Below are positions 50,954-63,339 of a stretch of 64,000 nt of DNA, in pieces. The position numbers were made by a program, and so were the translations under genes. Numbering within the stretch: position 1 is the stretch's first letter; every line of letters begins with the position of its first letter. Source of the DNA: Siphonodentalium dalli (Eukaryota; Mollusca; Scaphopoda; Gadilida; Siphonodentaliidae). The notes beneath the pieces were generated by a model. That model was not told the origin of the DNA and did no database searches. It worked only from the letters and a program-made list of their open reading frames with translations. Location of the stretch: NCBI GenBank assembly GCA_032622095.1, contig CP136064.1, forward strand, positions 4,088,280 to 4,152,279. The letters are read 5' to 3'.

Positions 50954-52191
50954 GTGTTAACTAACGAAAGGGCACGAATCGAGAAAATTTTCACCAAGGT
51001 CCGAATACAATTTGTCGACATGGGGAGGGGTGCAAAATTTGTCAATTTTTTTTTGTCACCGATTCCAACCATTTTTACTGTCGTGTATCTATACGACGTA
51101 CTGATGCTACTCGTGAAAGAATTTTGTAAATCGGTTGAGAAATGGCCAAGTTATAACGCATCGAAAAATGTACTAATAAAGTCCATGTGTAGAAAGTGCT
51201 TGTGCCCAGATCTTCTCCTAGACGAAGCGCAACAGCTGGATTTGGTCTATGTGAGCGTCTTAAACATAGACAGAAGACCAAACCAGGAAATTTTGACAAA
51301 GGTCCGCTCTAATTTTTCCGGGGCAAAATTTTTCAATTTAGTTTTTGTCGCCGATTTGAACCAAAATGGTTGTGAAGTATCTATATGATGTACTGAGTGT
51401 CATTGTGAGTGAATTTTATGAATCGGTTGACAAATGTAGAAATTGTGGCCCCTTCCTTTTGTTCAAGTTTACAGAAAATGCACTATGAATTTAAATTCCT
51501 TCAACCGATCGTCACGTGTTTGGTGTCATTCGATGGGGAATTTCTAGTACTTCAAAACGATTACCTACTTGCGGTATTATGACGATGGAGGCCGGAGATA
51601 TTCGAAAAGTATGTACTGAACAACATACATATTGGCCTACATAGTAGAATATCGCCACAATACCTTACCAAAACCCTGCTAAATATTAAAGGGGCATCGA
51701 ATATGAACACAATGACGCACAAATTATCTCGATATCGCGAAAATTGGCCGAGATATGGCGAATTTTCTACCCGCGTCACCAAATTTCGAGGCATGGGTGG
51801 GGGTCACACCAGAACGTTCCAACTGAACACAGAAATGTCAATAAACTATACTATAGACATTCCAATCAATTCCGCGCGATTCCCTTATTATACTTCCATA
51901 TTTTAATATGGATGTATATTGTTATTCAATTTTTTATTTTTATTTTTCATTATTTATTCTACTTCTTCTTAATATATTTTGTAACTCTTATATCTCAGAA
52001 AGTTAAAAAGATAAATCATTGAAATTTGGTAGGTGGGTGCACCTTGCCAAGATACAACTGAATGAAACATTTAGGTTTATGTCCTAACTTTCTTTCCAGA
52101 GTTATGGCCCTTAATCAAAAATTTTGGAAAAAGTTTGTGCCCAGATCTTCTCCTATAAGAAGCCAAGAAGCTGAATTCGGGTTACGTGACC
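50954..52191 (+). repeat. Satellite monomer 42 (B type, 1,238 bp)
   Basis: Like monomer 22, with a private ttcaatttagttt near 51331 and the ggtgggtgc tail near 52029. Confidence 0.94.
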
Positions 52192-53430
52192 GTGTTAACT
52201 AACGAAAGGGCACGAATCGAGAAAATTTTCACCAAGGTCCGAATACAATTTGTCGACATGGGGAGGGGTGCAAAATTTGTCAAATTTGTTTTTGTCACCG
52301 ATTCCAACCATTTTTACTGTCGTGTATCTATACGACGTACTGATGCTACTCGTGAAAGAATTTTGTAAATCGGTTGAGAAATGGCCAAGTTATAACGCAT
52401 CGAAAAATGTACTAATAAAGTCCATGTGTAGAAAGTGCTTGTGCCCAGATCTTCTCCTAGACGAAGCGCAACAGCTGGATTTGGTTTATGTGAGCGTCTT
52501 AAACATAGACAGAAGACCAAACCAGGAAATTTTGACAAAGGTCCGCTCTAATTTTTCCGGGGCAAAATTTTCCAATTTTGTTTTTGTCGCCGATTTGAAC
52601 CAAAATGGTTGTGAAGTATCTATATGATGTACTGAGTGTCATTGTGAGTGAATTTTATGAATCGGTTGACAAATGTAGAAATTGTGGCCCCTTCCTTTTG
52701 TTCAAGTTTACAGAAAATGCACTATGAATTTAAATTCCTTCAACCGATCGTCACGTGTTTGGTGTCATTCGATGGGGAATTTCTAGTACTTCAAAACGAT
52801 TACCTACTTGCGGTATTATGACGATGGAGGCCGGAGATATTCGAAAAGTATGTACTGAACAACATACATATTGGCCTACATAGTAGAATATCGCCACAAT
52901 ACCTTACCAAAACCCTGCTAAATATTAAAGGGGCATCGAATATGAACACAATGACGCACAAATTATCTCGATATCGCGAAAATTGGCCGAGATATGGCGA
53001 ATTTTCTACCCGCAACACCAAATTTCGAGGCATGGGTGGGGGTCACACCAGAACGTTCCAACTGAACACAGAAATGTCAATAAACTATACTATAGACATT
53101 CCAATCAATTCCGCGCGATTCCCTTATTATACTTCCATATTTTAATATGGATGTATATTGTTATTCAATTTTTTATTTTTATTTTTCATTATTTATTCTA
53201 CTTCTTCTTAATATATTTTGTAACTCTTATATCTCAGAAAGTTAAAAAGATAAATCATTGAAATTTGGTAGGTGGATGCACCTTGCCAAGATACAACTGA
53301 ATGAAACATTTAGGTTTATGTCCTAACTTTCTTTCCAGAGTTATGGCCCTTAATCAAAAATTTTGGAAAAAGTTTGTGCCCAGATCTTCTCCTATAAGAA
53401 GCCAAGAAGCTGAATTCGGGTTACGTGACC
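52192..53430 (+). repeat. Satellite monomer 43 (B type, 1,239 bp)
   Basis: Combines the interrupted tract caaatttgtttttg, otherwise seen only in monomer 10, with cgcaacacc near 53011 as in monomers 40 and 41. Confidence 0.94.
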
Positions 53431-54668
53431 GTGTTAACTAACGAAAGGGCACGAATCGAGAAAATTTTCACCAAGGTCCGAATACAATTTGTCGACATGG
53501 GGAGGGGTGCAAAATTTGTCAATTTTTTTTTGTCACCGATTCCAACCATTTTTACTGTCGTGTATCTATACGACGTACTGATGCTACTCGTGAAAGAATT
53601 TTGTAAATCGGTTGAGAAATGGCCAAGTTATAACGCATCGAAAAATGTACTAATAAAGTCCATGTGTAGAAAGTGCTTGTGCCCAGATCTTCTCCTAGAC
53701 GAAGCGCAACAGCTGGATTTGGTCTATGTGAGCGTCTTAAACATAGACAGAAGACCAAACCAGGAAATTTTGACAAAGGTCCGCTCTAATTTTTCCGGGG
53801 CAAAATTTTTCAATTTTGTTTTTGTCGCCGATTTGAACCAAAATGGTTGTGAAGTATCTATATGATGTACTGAGTGTCATTGTGAGTGAATTTTATGAAT
53901 CGGTTGACAAATGTAGAAATTGTGGCCCCTTCCTTTTGTTCAAGTTTACAGAAAATGCACTATGAATTTAAATTCCTTCAACCGATCGTCACGTGTTTGG
54001 TGTCATTCGATGGGGAATTTCTAGTACTTCAAAACGATTACCTACTTTCGGTATTATGACGATGGAGGCCGGAGATATTCGAAAAGTATGTACTGAACAA
54101 CATACATATTGGCCTACATAGTAGAATATCGCCACAATACCTTACCAAAACCCTGCTAAATATTAAAGGGGCATCGAATATGAACACAATGACGCACAAA
54201 TTATCTCGATATCGCGAAAATTGGCCGAGATATGGCGAATTTTCTACCCGCGTCACCAAATTTCGAGGCATGGGTGGGGGTCACACCAGAACGTTCCAAC
54301 TGAACACAGAAATGTCAATAAACTATACTATAGACATTCCAATCAATTCCGCGCGATTCCCTTATTATACTTCCATATTTTAATATGGATGTATATTGTT
54401 ATTCAATTTTTTATTTTTATTTTTCATTATTTATTCTACTTCTTCTTAATATATTTTGTAACTCTTATATCTCAGAAAGTTAAAAAGATAAATCATTGAA
54501 ATTTGGTAGGTGGGTGCACCTTGCCAAGATACAACTGAATGAAACATTTAGGTTTATGTCCTAACTTTCTTTCCAGAGTTATGGCCCTTAATCAAAAATT
54601 TTGGAAAAAGTTTGTGCCCAGATCTTCTCCTATAAGAAGCCAAGAAGCTGAATTCGGGTTACGTGACC
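53431..54668 (+). repeat. Satellite monomer 44 (B type, 1,238 bp)
   Basis: Like monomer 42 with the ggtgggtgc tail. A private change is tactttcgg near 54043. Confidence 0.94.
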
Positions 54669-55907
54669 GTGTTAACTAACGAAAGGGCACGAATCGAGAA
54701 AATTTTCACCAAGGTCCGAATACAATTTGTCGACATGGGGAGGGGTGCAAAATTTGTCAAATTTTTTTTTGTCACCGATTCCAACCATTTTTACTGTCGT
54801 GTATCTATACGACGTACTGATGCTACTCGTGAAAGAATTTTGTAAATCGGTTGAGAAATGGCCAAGTTATAACGCATCGAAAAATGTACTAATAAAGTCC
54901 ATGTGTAGAAAGTGCTTGTGCCCAGATCTTCTCCTAGACGAAGCGCAACAGCTGGATTTGGTTTATGTGAGCGTCTTAAACATAGACAGAAGACCAAACC
55001 AGGAAATTTTGACAAAGGTCCGCTCTAATTTTTCCGGGGCAAAATTTTCCAATTTTGTTTTTGTCGCCGATTTGAACCAAAATGGTTGTGAAGTATCTAT
55101 ATGATGTACTGAGTGTCATTGTGAGTGAATTTTATGAATCGGTTGACAAATGTAGAAATTGTGGCCCCTTCCTTTTGTTCAAGTTTACAGAAAATGCACT
55201 ATGAATTTAAATTCCTTCAACCGATCGTCACGTGTTTGGTGTCATTCGATGGGGAATTTCTAGTACTTCAAAACGATTACCTACTTGCGGTATTATGACG
55301 ATGGAGGCCGGAGATATTCGAAAAGTATGTACTGAACAACATACATATTGGCCTACATAGTAGAATATCGCCACAATACCTTACCAAAACCCTGCTAAAT
55401 ATTAAAGGGGCATCGAATATGAACACAATGACGCACAAATTATCTCGATATCGCGAAAATTGGCCGAGATATGGCGAATTTTCTACCCGCGTCACCAAAT
55501 TTCGAGGCATGGGTGGGGGTCACACCAGAACGTTCCAACTGAACACAGAAATGTCAATAAACTATACTATAGACATTCCAATCAATTCCGCGCGATTCCC
55601 TTATTATACTTTCATATTTTAATATGGATGTATATTGGTATTCAATTTTTTATTTTTATTTTTCATTATTTATTCTACTTCTTCTTAATATATTTTGTAA
55701 CTGTTATATCTCAGAAAGTTAAAAAGATAAATCATTGAAATTTGGTAGGTGGATGCACCTTGCCAAGATACAACTGAATGAAACATTTAGGTTTATGTCC
55801 TAACTTTCTTTCCAGAGTTATGGCCCTTAATCAAAAATTTTGGAAAAAGTTTGTGCCCAGATCTTCTCCTATAAGAAGCCAAGAAGCTGAATTCGGGTTA
55901 CGTGACC
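54669..55907 (+). repeat. Satellite monomer 45 (B type, 1,239 bp)
   Basis: Resembles monomers 28 and 31 (cgcgtcacc, caataaac, tttcatatt, ttggtattc) and has aactgttat near 55699. That variant is found only here and in monomers 46 and 47. Confidence 0.94.
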
Positions 55908-57146
55908 GTGTTAACTAACGAAAGGGCACGAATCGAGAAAATTTTCACCAAGGTCCGAATACAATTTGTCGACATGGGGAGGGGTGCAAAATTTGTCAAT
56001 TTTTTTTTTGTCACCGATTCCAACCATTTTTACTGTCGTGTATCTATACGACGTACTGATGCTACTCGTGAAAGAATTTTGTAAATCGGTTGAGAAATGG
56101 CCAAGTTATAACGCATCGAAAAATGTACTAATAAAGTCCATGTGTAGAAAGTGCTTGTGCCCAGATCTTCTCCTAGACGAAGCGCAACAGCTGGATTTGG
56201 TTTATGTGAGCGTCTTAAACATAGACAGAAGACCAAACCAGGAAATTTTGACAAAGGTCCGCTCTAATTTTTCCGGGGCAAAATTTTCCAATTTTGTTTT
56301 TGTCGCCGATTTGAACCAAAATGGTTGTGAAGTATCTATATGATGTACTGAGTGTCATTTTGAGTGAAATTTATGAATCGGTTGACAAATGTAGAAATTG
56401 TGGCCCCTTCCTTTTGTTCAAGTTTACAGAAAATGCACTATGAATTTAAATTCCTTCAACCGATCGTCACGTGTTTGGTGTCATTCGATGGGGAATTTCT
56501 AGTACTTCAAAACGATTACCTACTTGCGGTATTATGACGATGGAGGCCGGAGATATTCGAAAAGTATGTACTGAACAACATACATATTGGCCTACATAGT
56601 AGAATATCGCCACAATACCTTACCAAAACCCTGCTAAATATTAAAGGGGCATCGAATATGAACACAATGACGCACAAATTATCTCGATATCGCGAAAATT
56701 GGCCGAGATATGGCGAATTTTCTACCCGCATCACCAAATTTCGAGGCATGGGTGGGGGTCACACCAGAACGTTCCAACTGAACACAGAAATGTCAATAAA
56801 CTATACTATAGACATTCCAATCAATTCCGCGCGATTCCCTTATTATACTTTCATATTTTAATATGGATGTATATTGGTATTCAATTTTTTATTTTTATTT
56901 TTCATTATTTATTCTACTTCTTCTTAATATATTTTGTAACTGTTATATCTCAGAAAGTTAAAAAGATAAATCATTGAAATTTGGTAGGTGGATGCACCTT
57001 GCCAAGATACAACTGAATGAAACATTTAGGTTTATGTCCTAACTTTCTTTCCAGAGTTATGGCCCTTAATCAAAAATTTTGGAAAAAGTTTGTGCCCAGA
57101 TCTTCTCCTATAAGAAGCCAAGAAGCTGAATTCGGGTTACGTGACC
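55908..57146 (+). repeat. Satellite monomer 46 (B type, 1,239 bp)
   Basis: Has ten Ts, ttttgagtgaaattt, cgcatcacc and aactgttat but keeps caataaac, so it is intermediate between monomers 45 and 47. Confidence 0.94.
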
Positions 57147-58385
57147 GTGTTAACTAACGAAAGGGCACGAATCGAGAAAATTTTCACCAAGGTCCGAATA
57201 CAATTTGTCGACATGGGGAGGGGTGCAAAATTTGTCAATTTTTTTTTTGTCACCGATTCCAACCATTTTTACTGTCGTGTATCTATACGACGTACTGATG
57301 CTACTCGTGAAAGAATTTTGTAAATCGGTTGAGAAATGGCCAAGTTATAACGCATCGAAAAATGTACTAATAAAGTCCATGTGTAGAAAGTGCTTGTGCC
57401 CAGATCTTCTCCTAGACGAAGCGCAACAGCTGGATTTGGTTTATGTGAGCGTCTTAAACATAGACAGAAGACCAAACCAGGAAATTTTGACAAAGGTCCG
57501 CTCTAATTTTTCCGGGGCAAAATTTTCCAATTTTGTTTTTGTCGCCGATTTGAACCAAAATGGTTGTGAAGTATCTATATGATGTACTGAGTGTCATTTT
57601 GAGTGAAATTTATGAATCGGTTGACAAATGTAGAAATTGTGGCCCCTTCCTTTTGTTCAAGTTTACAGAAAATGCACTATGAATTTAAATTCCTTCAACC
57701 GATCGTCACGTGTTTGGTGTCATTCGATGGGGAATTTCTAGTACTTCAAAACGATTACCTACTTGCGGTATTATGACGATGGAGGCCGGAGATATTCGAA
57801 AAGTATGTACTGAACAACATACATATTGGCCTACATAGTAGAATATCGCCACAATACCTTACCAAAACCCTGCTAAATATTAAAGGGGCATCGAATATGA
57901 ACACAATGACGCACAAATTATCTCGATATCGCGAAAATTGGCCGAGATATGGCGAATTTTCTACCCGCATCACCAAATTTCGAGGCATGGGTGGGGGTCA
58001 CACCAGAACGTTCCAACTGAACACAGAAATGTCATTAAACTATACTATAGACATTCCAATCAATTCCGCGCGATTCCCTTATTATACTTTCATATTTTAA
58101 TATGGATGTATATTGGTATTCAATTTTTTATTTTTATTTTTCATTATTTATTCTACTTCTTCTTAATATATTTTGTAACTGTTATATCTCAGAAAGTTAA
58201 AAAGATAAATCATTGAAATTTGGTAGGTGGATGCACCTTGCCAAGATACAACTGAATGAAACATTTAGGTTTATGTCCTAACTTTCTTTCCAGAGTTATG
58301 GCCCTTAATCAAAAATTTTGGAAAAAGTTTGTGCCCAGATCTTCTCCTATAAGAAGCCAAGAAGCTGAATTCGGGTTACGTGACC
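57147..58385 (+). repeat. Satellite monomer 47 (B type, 1,239 bp)
   Basis: Has ttttgagtgaaattt, cgcatcacc, cattaaac and aactgttat near 58177. Confidence 0.94.
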
Positions 58386-59624
58386 GTGTTAACTAACGAA
58401 AGGGCACGAATCGAGAAAATTTTCACCAAGGTCCGAATACAATTTGTCGACATGGGGAGGGGTGCAAAATTTGTCAATTTTTTTTTTGTCACCGATTCCA
58501 ACCATTTTTACTGTCGTGTATCTATACGACGTACTGATGCTACTCGTGAAAGAATTTTGTAAATCGGTTGAGAAATGGCCAAGTTATAACGCATCGAAAA
58601 ATGTACTAATAAAGTCCATGTGTAGAAAGTGCTTGTGCCCAGATCTTCTCCTAGACGAAGCGCAACAGCTGGATTTGGTTTATGTGAGCGTCTTAAACAT
58701 AGACAGAAGACCAAACCAGGAAATTTTGACAAAGGTCCGCTCTAATTTTTCCGGGGCAAAATTTTCCAATTTTGTTTTTGTCGCCGATTTGAACCAAAAT
58801 GGTTGTGAAGTATCTATATGATGTACTGAGTGTCATTTTGAGTGAAATTTATGAATCGGTTGACAAATGTAGAAATTGTGGCCCCTTCCTTTTGTTCAAG
58901 TTTACAGAAAATGCACTATGAATTTAAATTCCTTCAACCGATCGTCACGTGTTTGGTGTCATTCGATGGGGAATTTCTAGTACTTCAAAACGATTACCTA
59001 CTTGCGGTATTATGACGATGGAGGCCGGAGATATTCGAAAAGTATGTACTGAACAACATACATATTGGCCTACATAGTAGAATATCGCCACAATACCTTA
59101 CCAAAACCCTGCTAAATATTAAAGGGGCATCGAATATGAACACAATGACGCACAAATTATCTCGATATCGCGAAAATTGGCCGAGATATGGCGAATTTTC
59201 TACCCGCATCACCAAATTTCGAGGCATGGGTGGGGGTCACACCAGAACGTTCCAACTGAACACAGAAATGTCATTAAACTATACTATAGACATTCCAATC
59301 AATTCCGCGCGATTCCCTTATTATACTTTCATATTTTAATATGGATGTATATTGGTATTCAATTTTTTATTTTTATTTTTCATTATTTATTCTACTTCTT
59401 CTTAATATATTTTGTAACTCTTATATCTCAGAAAGTTAAAAAGATAAATCATTGAAATTTGGTAGGTGGATGCACCTTGCCAAGATACAACTGAATGAAA
59501 CATTTAGGTTTATGTCCTAACTTTCTTTCCAGAGTTATGGCCCTTAATCAAAAATTTTGGAAAAAGTTTGTGCCCAGATCTTCTCCTATAAGAAGCCAAG
59601 AAGCTGAATTCGGGTTACGTGACC
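58386..59624 (+). repeat. Satellite monomer 48 (B type, 1,239 bp)
   Basis: As monomer 47 but with the common aactcttat. Same diagnostic set as monomers 32 and 33. Confidence 0.94.
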
Positions 59625-60864
59625 GTGTTAACTAACGAAAGGGCACGAATCGAGAAAATTTTCACCAAGGTCCGAATACAATTTGTCGACATGGGGAGGG
59701 GTGCAAAATTTGTCAATTTTTTTTTTGTCACCGATTCCAACCATTTTTACTGTCGTGTATCTATACGACGTACTGATGCTACTCGTGAAAGAATTTTGTA
59801 AATCGGTTGAGAAATGGCCAAGTTATAACGCATCGAATAATGTACTAATAAAGTCCATGTGTAGAAAGTGCTTGTGCCCAGATCTTCTCCTAGACGAAGC
59901 GCAACAGCTGGATTTGGTTTATGTGAGCGTCTTAAACATAGACAGAAGACCAAACCAGGAAATTTTGACAAAGGTCCGCTCTAATTTTTCCGGGGCAAAA
60001 TTTTCCAATTTTGTTTTTGTCGCCGATTTGAACCAAAATGGTTGTGAAGTATCTATATGATGTACTGAGTGTCATTTTGAGTGAAATTTATGAATCGGTT
60101 GACAAATGTAGAAATTGTGGCCCCTTCCTTTTGTTCAAGTTTACAGAAAATGCACTATGAATTTAAATTCCTTCAACCGATCGTCACGTGTTTGGTGTCA
60201 TTCGATGGGGAATTTCTAGTACTTCAAAACGATTACCTACTTGCGGTATTATGACGATGGAGGCCGGAGATATTCGAAAAGTATGTACTGAACAACATAC
60301 ATATTGGCCTACATAGTAGAATATCGCCACAATACCTTACCAAAACCCTGCTAAATATTAAAGGGGCATCGAATATGAACACAATGACGCACAAATTATC
60401 TCGATATCGCGAAAATTGGCCGAGATATGGCGAATTTTCTACCCGCATCACCAAATTTCGAGGCATGGGTGGGGGGTCACACCAGAACGTTCCAACTGAA
60501 CACAGAAATGTCATTAAACTATACTATAGACATTCCAATCAATTCCGCGCGATTCCCTTATTATACTTTCATATTTTAATATGGATGTATATTGGTATTC
60601 AATTTTTTATTTTTATTTTTCATTATTTATTCTACTTCTTCTTAATATATTTTGTAACTCTTATATCTCAGAAAGTTAAAAAGATAAATCATTGAAATTT
60701 GGTAGGTGGATGCACCTTGCCAAGATACAACTGAATGAAACATTTAGGTTTATGTCCTAACTTTCTTTCCAGAGTTATGGCCCTTAATCAAAAATTTTGG
60801 AAAAAGTTTGTGCCCAGATCTTCTCCTATAAGAAGCCAAGAAGCTGAATTCGGGTTACGTGACC
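59625..60864 (+). repeat. Satellite monomer 49 (B type, 1,240 bp)
   Basis: As monomer 48, with a private catcgaataatg near 59832 and one extra G at 60469-60476 in the gtgggggtcac run. Confidence 0.94.
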
Positions 60865-62103
60865 GTGTTAACTAACGAAAGGGCACGAATCGAGAAAATT
60901 TTCACCAAGGTCCGAATACAATTTGTCGACATGGGGAGGGGTGCAAAATTTGTCAATTTTTTTTTTGTCACCGATTCCAACCATTTTTACTGTCGTGTAT
61001 CTATACGACGTACTGATGCTACTCGTGAAAGAATTTTGTAAATCGGTTGAGAAATGGCCAAGTTATAACGCATCGAAAAATGTACTAATAAAGTCCATGT
61101 GTAGAAAGTGCTTGTGCCCAGATCTTCTCCTAGACGAAGCGCAACAGCTGGATTTGGTTTATGTGAGCGTCTTAAACATAGACAGAAGACCAAACCAGGA
61201 AATTTTGACAAAGGTCCGCTCTAATTTTTCCGGGGCAAAATTTTCCAATTTTGTTTTTGTCGCCGATTTGAACCAAAATGGTTGTGAAGTATCTATATGA
61301 TGTACTGAGTGTCATTTTGAGTGAAATTTATGAATCGGTTGACAAATGTAGAAATTGTGGCCCCTTCCTTTTGTTCAAGTTTACAGAAAATGCACTATGA
61401 ATTTAAATTCCTTCAACCGATCGTCACGTGTTTGGTGTCATTCGATGGGGAATTTCTAGTACTTCAAAACGATTACCTACTTGCGGTATTATGACGATGG
61501 AGGCCGGAGATATTCGAAAAGTATGTACTGAACAACATACATATTGGCCTACATAGTAGAATATCGCCACAATACCTTACCAAAACCCTGCTAAATATTA
61601 AAGGGGCATCGAATATGAACACAATGACGCACAAATTATCTCGATATCGCGAAAATTGGCCGAGATATGGCGAATTTTCTACCCGCATCACCAAATTTCG
61701 AGGCATGGGTGGGGGTCACACCAGAACGTTCCAACTGAACACAGAAATGTCATTAAACTATACTATAGACATTCCAATCAATTCCGCGCGATTCCCTTAT
61801 TATACTTCCATATTTTAATATGGATGTATATTGTTATTCAATTTTTTATTTTTATTTTTCATTATTTATTCTACTTCTTCTTAATATATTTTGTAACTCT
61901 TATATCTCAGAAAGTTAAAAAGATAAATCATTGAAATTTGGTAGGTGGATGCACCTTGCCAAGATACAACTGAATGAAACATTTAGGTTTATGTCCTAAC
62001 TTTCTTTCCAGAGTTATGGCCCTTAATCAAAAATTTTGGAAAAATTTTGTGCCCAGATCTTCTCCTATAAGAAGCCAAGAAGCTGAATTCGGGTTACGTG
62101 ACC
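60865..62103 (+). repeat. Satellite monomer 50 (B mosaic, 1,239 bp)
   Basis: The first two thirds match monomer 48 (ttttgagtgaaattt, cgcatcacc, cattaaac). From about 61807 it switches to the tccatatt hairpin and ttgttattc of other subtypes, and it ends with the aattttgtgccc tail of monomers 27 and 30. Confidence 0.93.
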
Positions 62104-63339
62104 GTGTTAACTAACGAAAGGGCACGAATCGAGAAAATTTTCACCAAGGTCCGAATACAATTTGTCGACATGGGGAGGGGTGCAAAATTTGTCAAATTTT
62201 TTTTTGTCACCGATTCCAACCATTTTTACTGTCGTGTATCTATACGACGTACTGATGCTACTCGTGAAAGAATTTTGTAAATCGGTTGAGAAATGGCCAA
62301 GTTATAACGCATCGAAAAATGTACTAATAAAGTCCATGTGTAGAAAGTGCTTGTGCCCAGATCTTCTCCTAGACGAAGCGCAACAGCTGGATTTGGTTTA
62401 TGTGAGCGTCTTAAACATAGACAGAAGACCAAACCAGGAAATTTTGACAAAGGTCCGCTCTAATTTTTCCGGGGCAAAAGTTTCCAATTTTGTTTTTGTC
62501 GCCGATTTGAACCAAAATGGTTGTGAAGTATCTATATGATGTACTGAGTGTCATTGTGAGTGAATTTTATGAATCGGTTGACAAATGTAGAAATTGTGGC
62601 CCCTTCCTTTTGTTCAAGTTTACAGAAAATGCACTATGAATTTAAATTTCTTCAACCGATCGTCACGTGTTTGGTGTCATTCGATGGGGAATTTCTAGTA
62701 CTTCAAAACGATTACCTACTTGCGGTATTATGACGATGGAGGCCGGAGATATTCGAAAAGTATGTACTGAACAACATACATATTGGCCTACATAGTAGAA
62801 TATCGCCACAATACCTTACCAAAACCCTGCTAAATATTAAAGGGGCATCGAATATGAACACAATGACGCACAAATTATCTCGATATCGCGAAAATTGGCC
62901 GAGATATGGCGAATTTTCTACCCGCGTCACCAAATTTCGAGGCATGGGTGGGGGTCACACCAGAACGTTCCAACTGAACACAGAAATGTCAATAAACTAT
63001 ACTATAGACATTCCAATCAATTCCGCGCGATTCCCTTATTATACTTCCATATTTTAATATGGATGTATATTGTTATTCAATTTTTTATTTTTATTTTTCA
63101 TTATTTATTCTACTTCTTAATATATTTTGTAACTCTTATATCTCAGAAAGTTAAAAAGACAAATCATTGAAATTTGGTAGGTGGATGCACCTTGCCAAGA
63201 TACAACTGAATGAAACATTTAGGTTTATGTCCTAACTTTCTTTCCAGAGTTATGGCCCTTAATCAAAAATTTTGGAAAAAGTTTGTGCCCAGATCTTCTC
63301 CTATAAGAAGCCAAGAAGCTGAATTCGGGTTACGTGACC
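62104..63339 (+). repeat. Satellite monomer 51 (B type, 1,236 bp)
   Basis: Has only two CTT units near 63113, aaaagtttcc near 62477, aaatttcttc near 62645 and aaagacaaatc near 63155. Its start matches monomers 28 and 31, which also follow copies with the aattttgtgccc tail. Confidence 0.94.
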
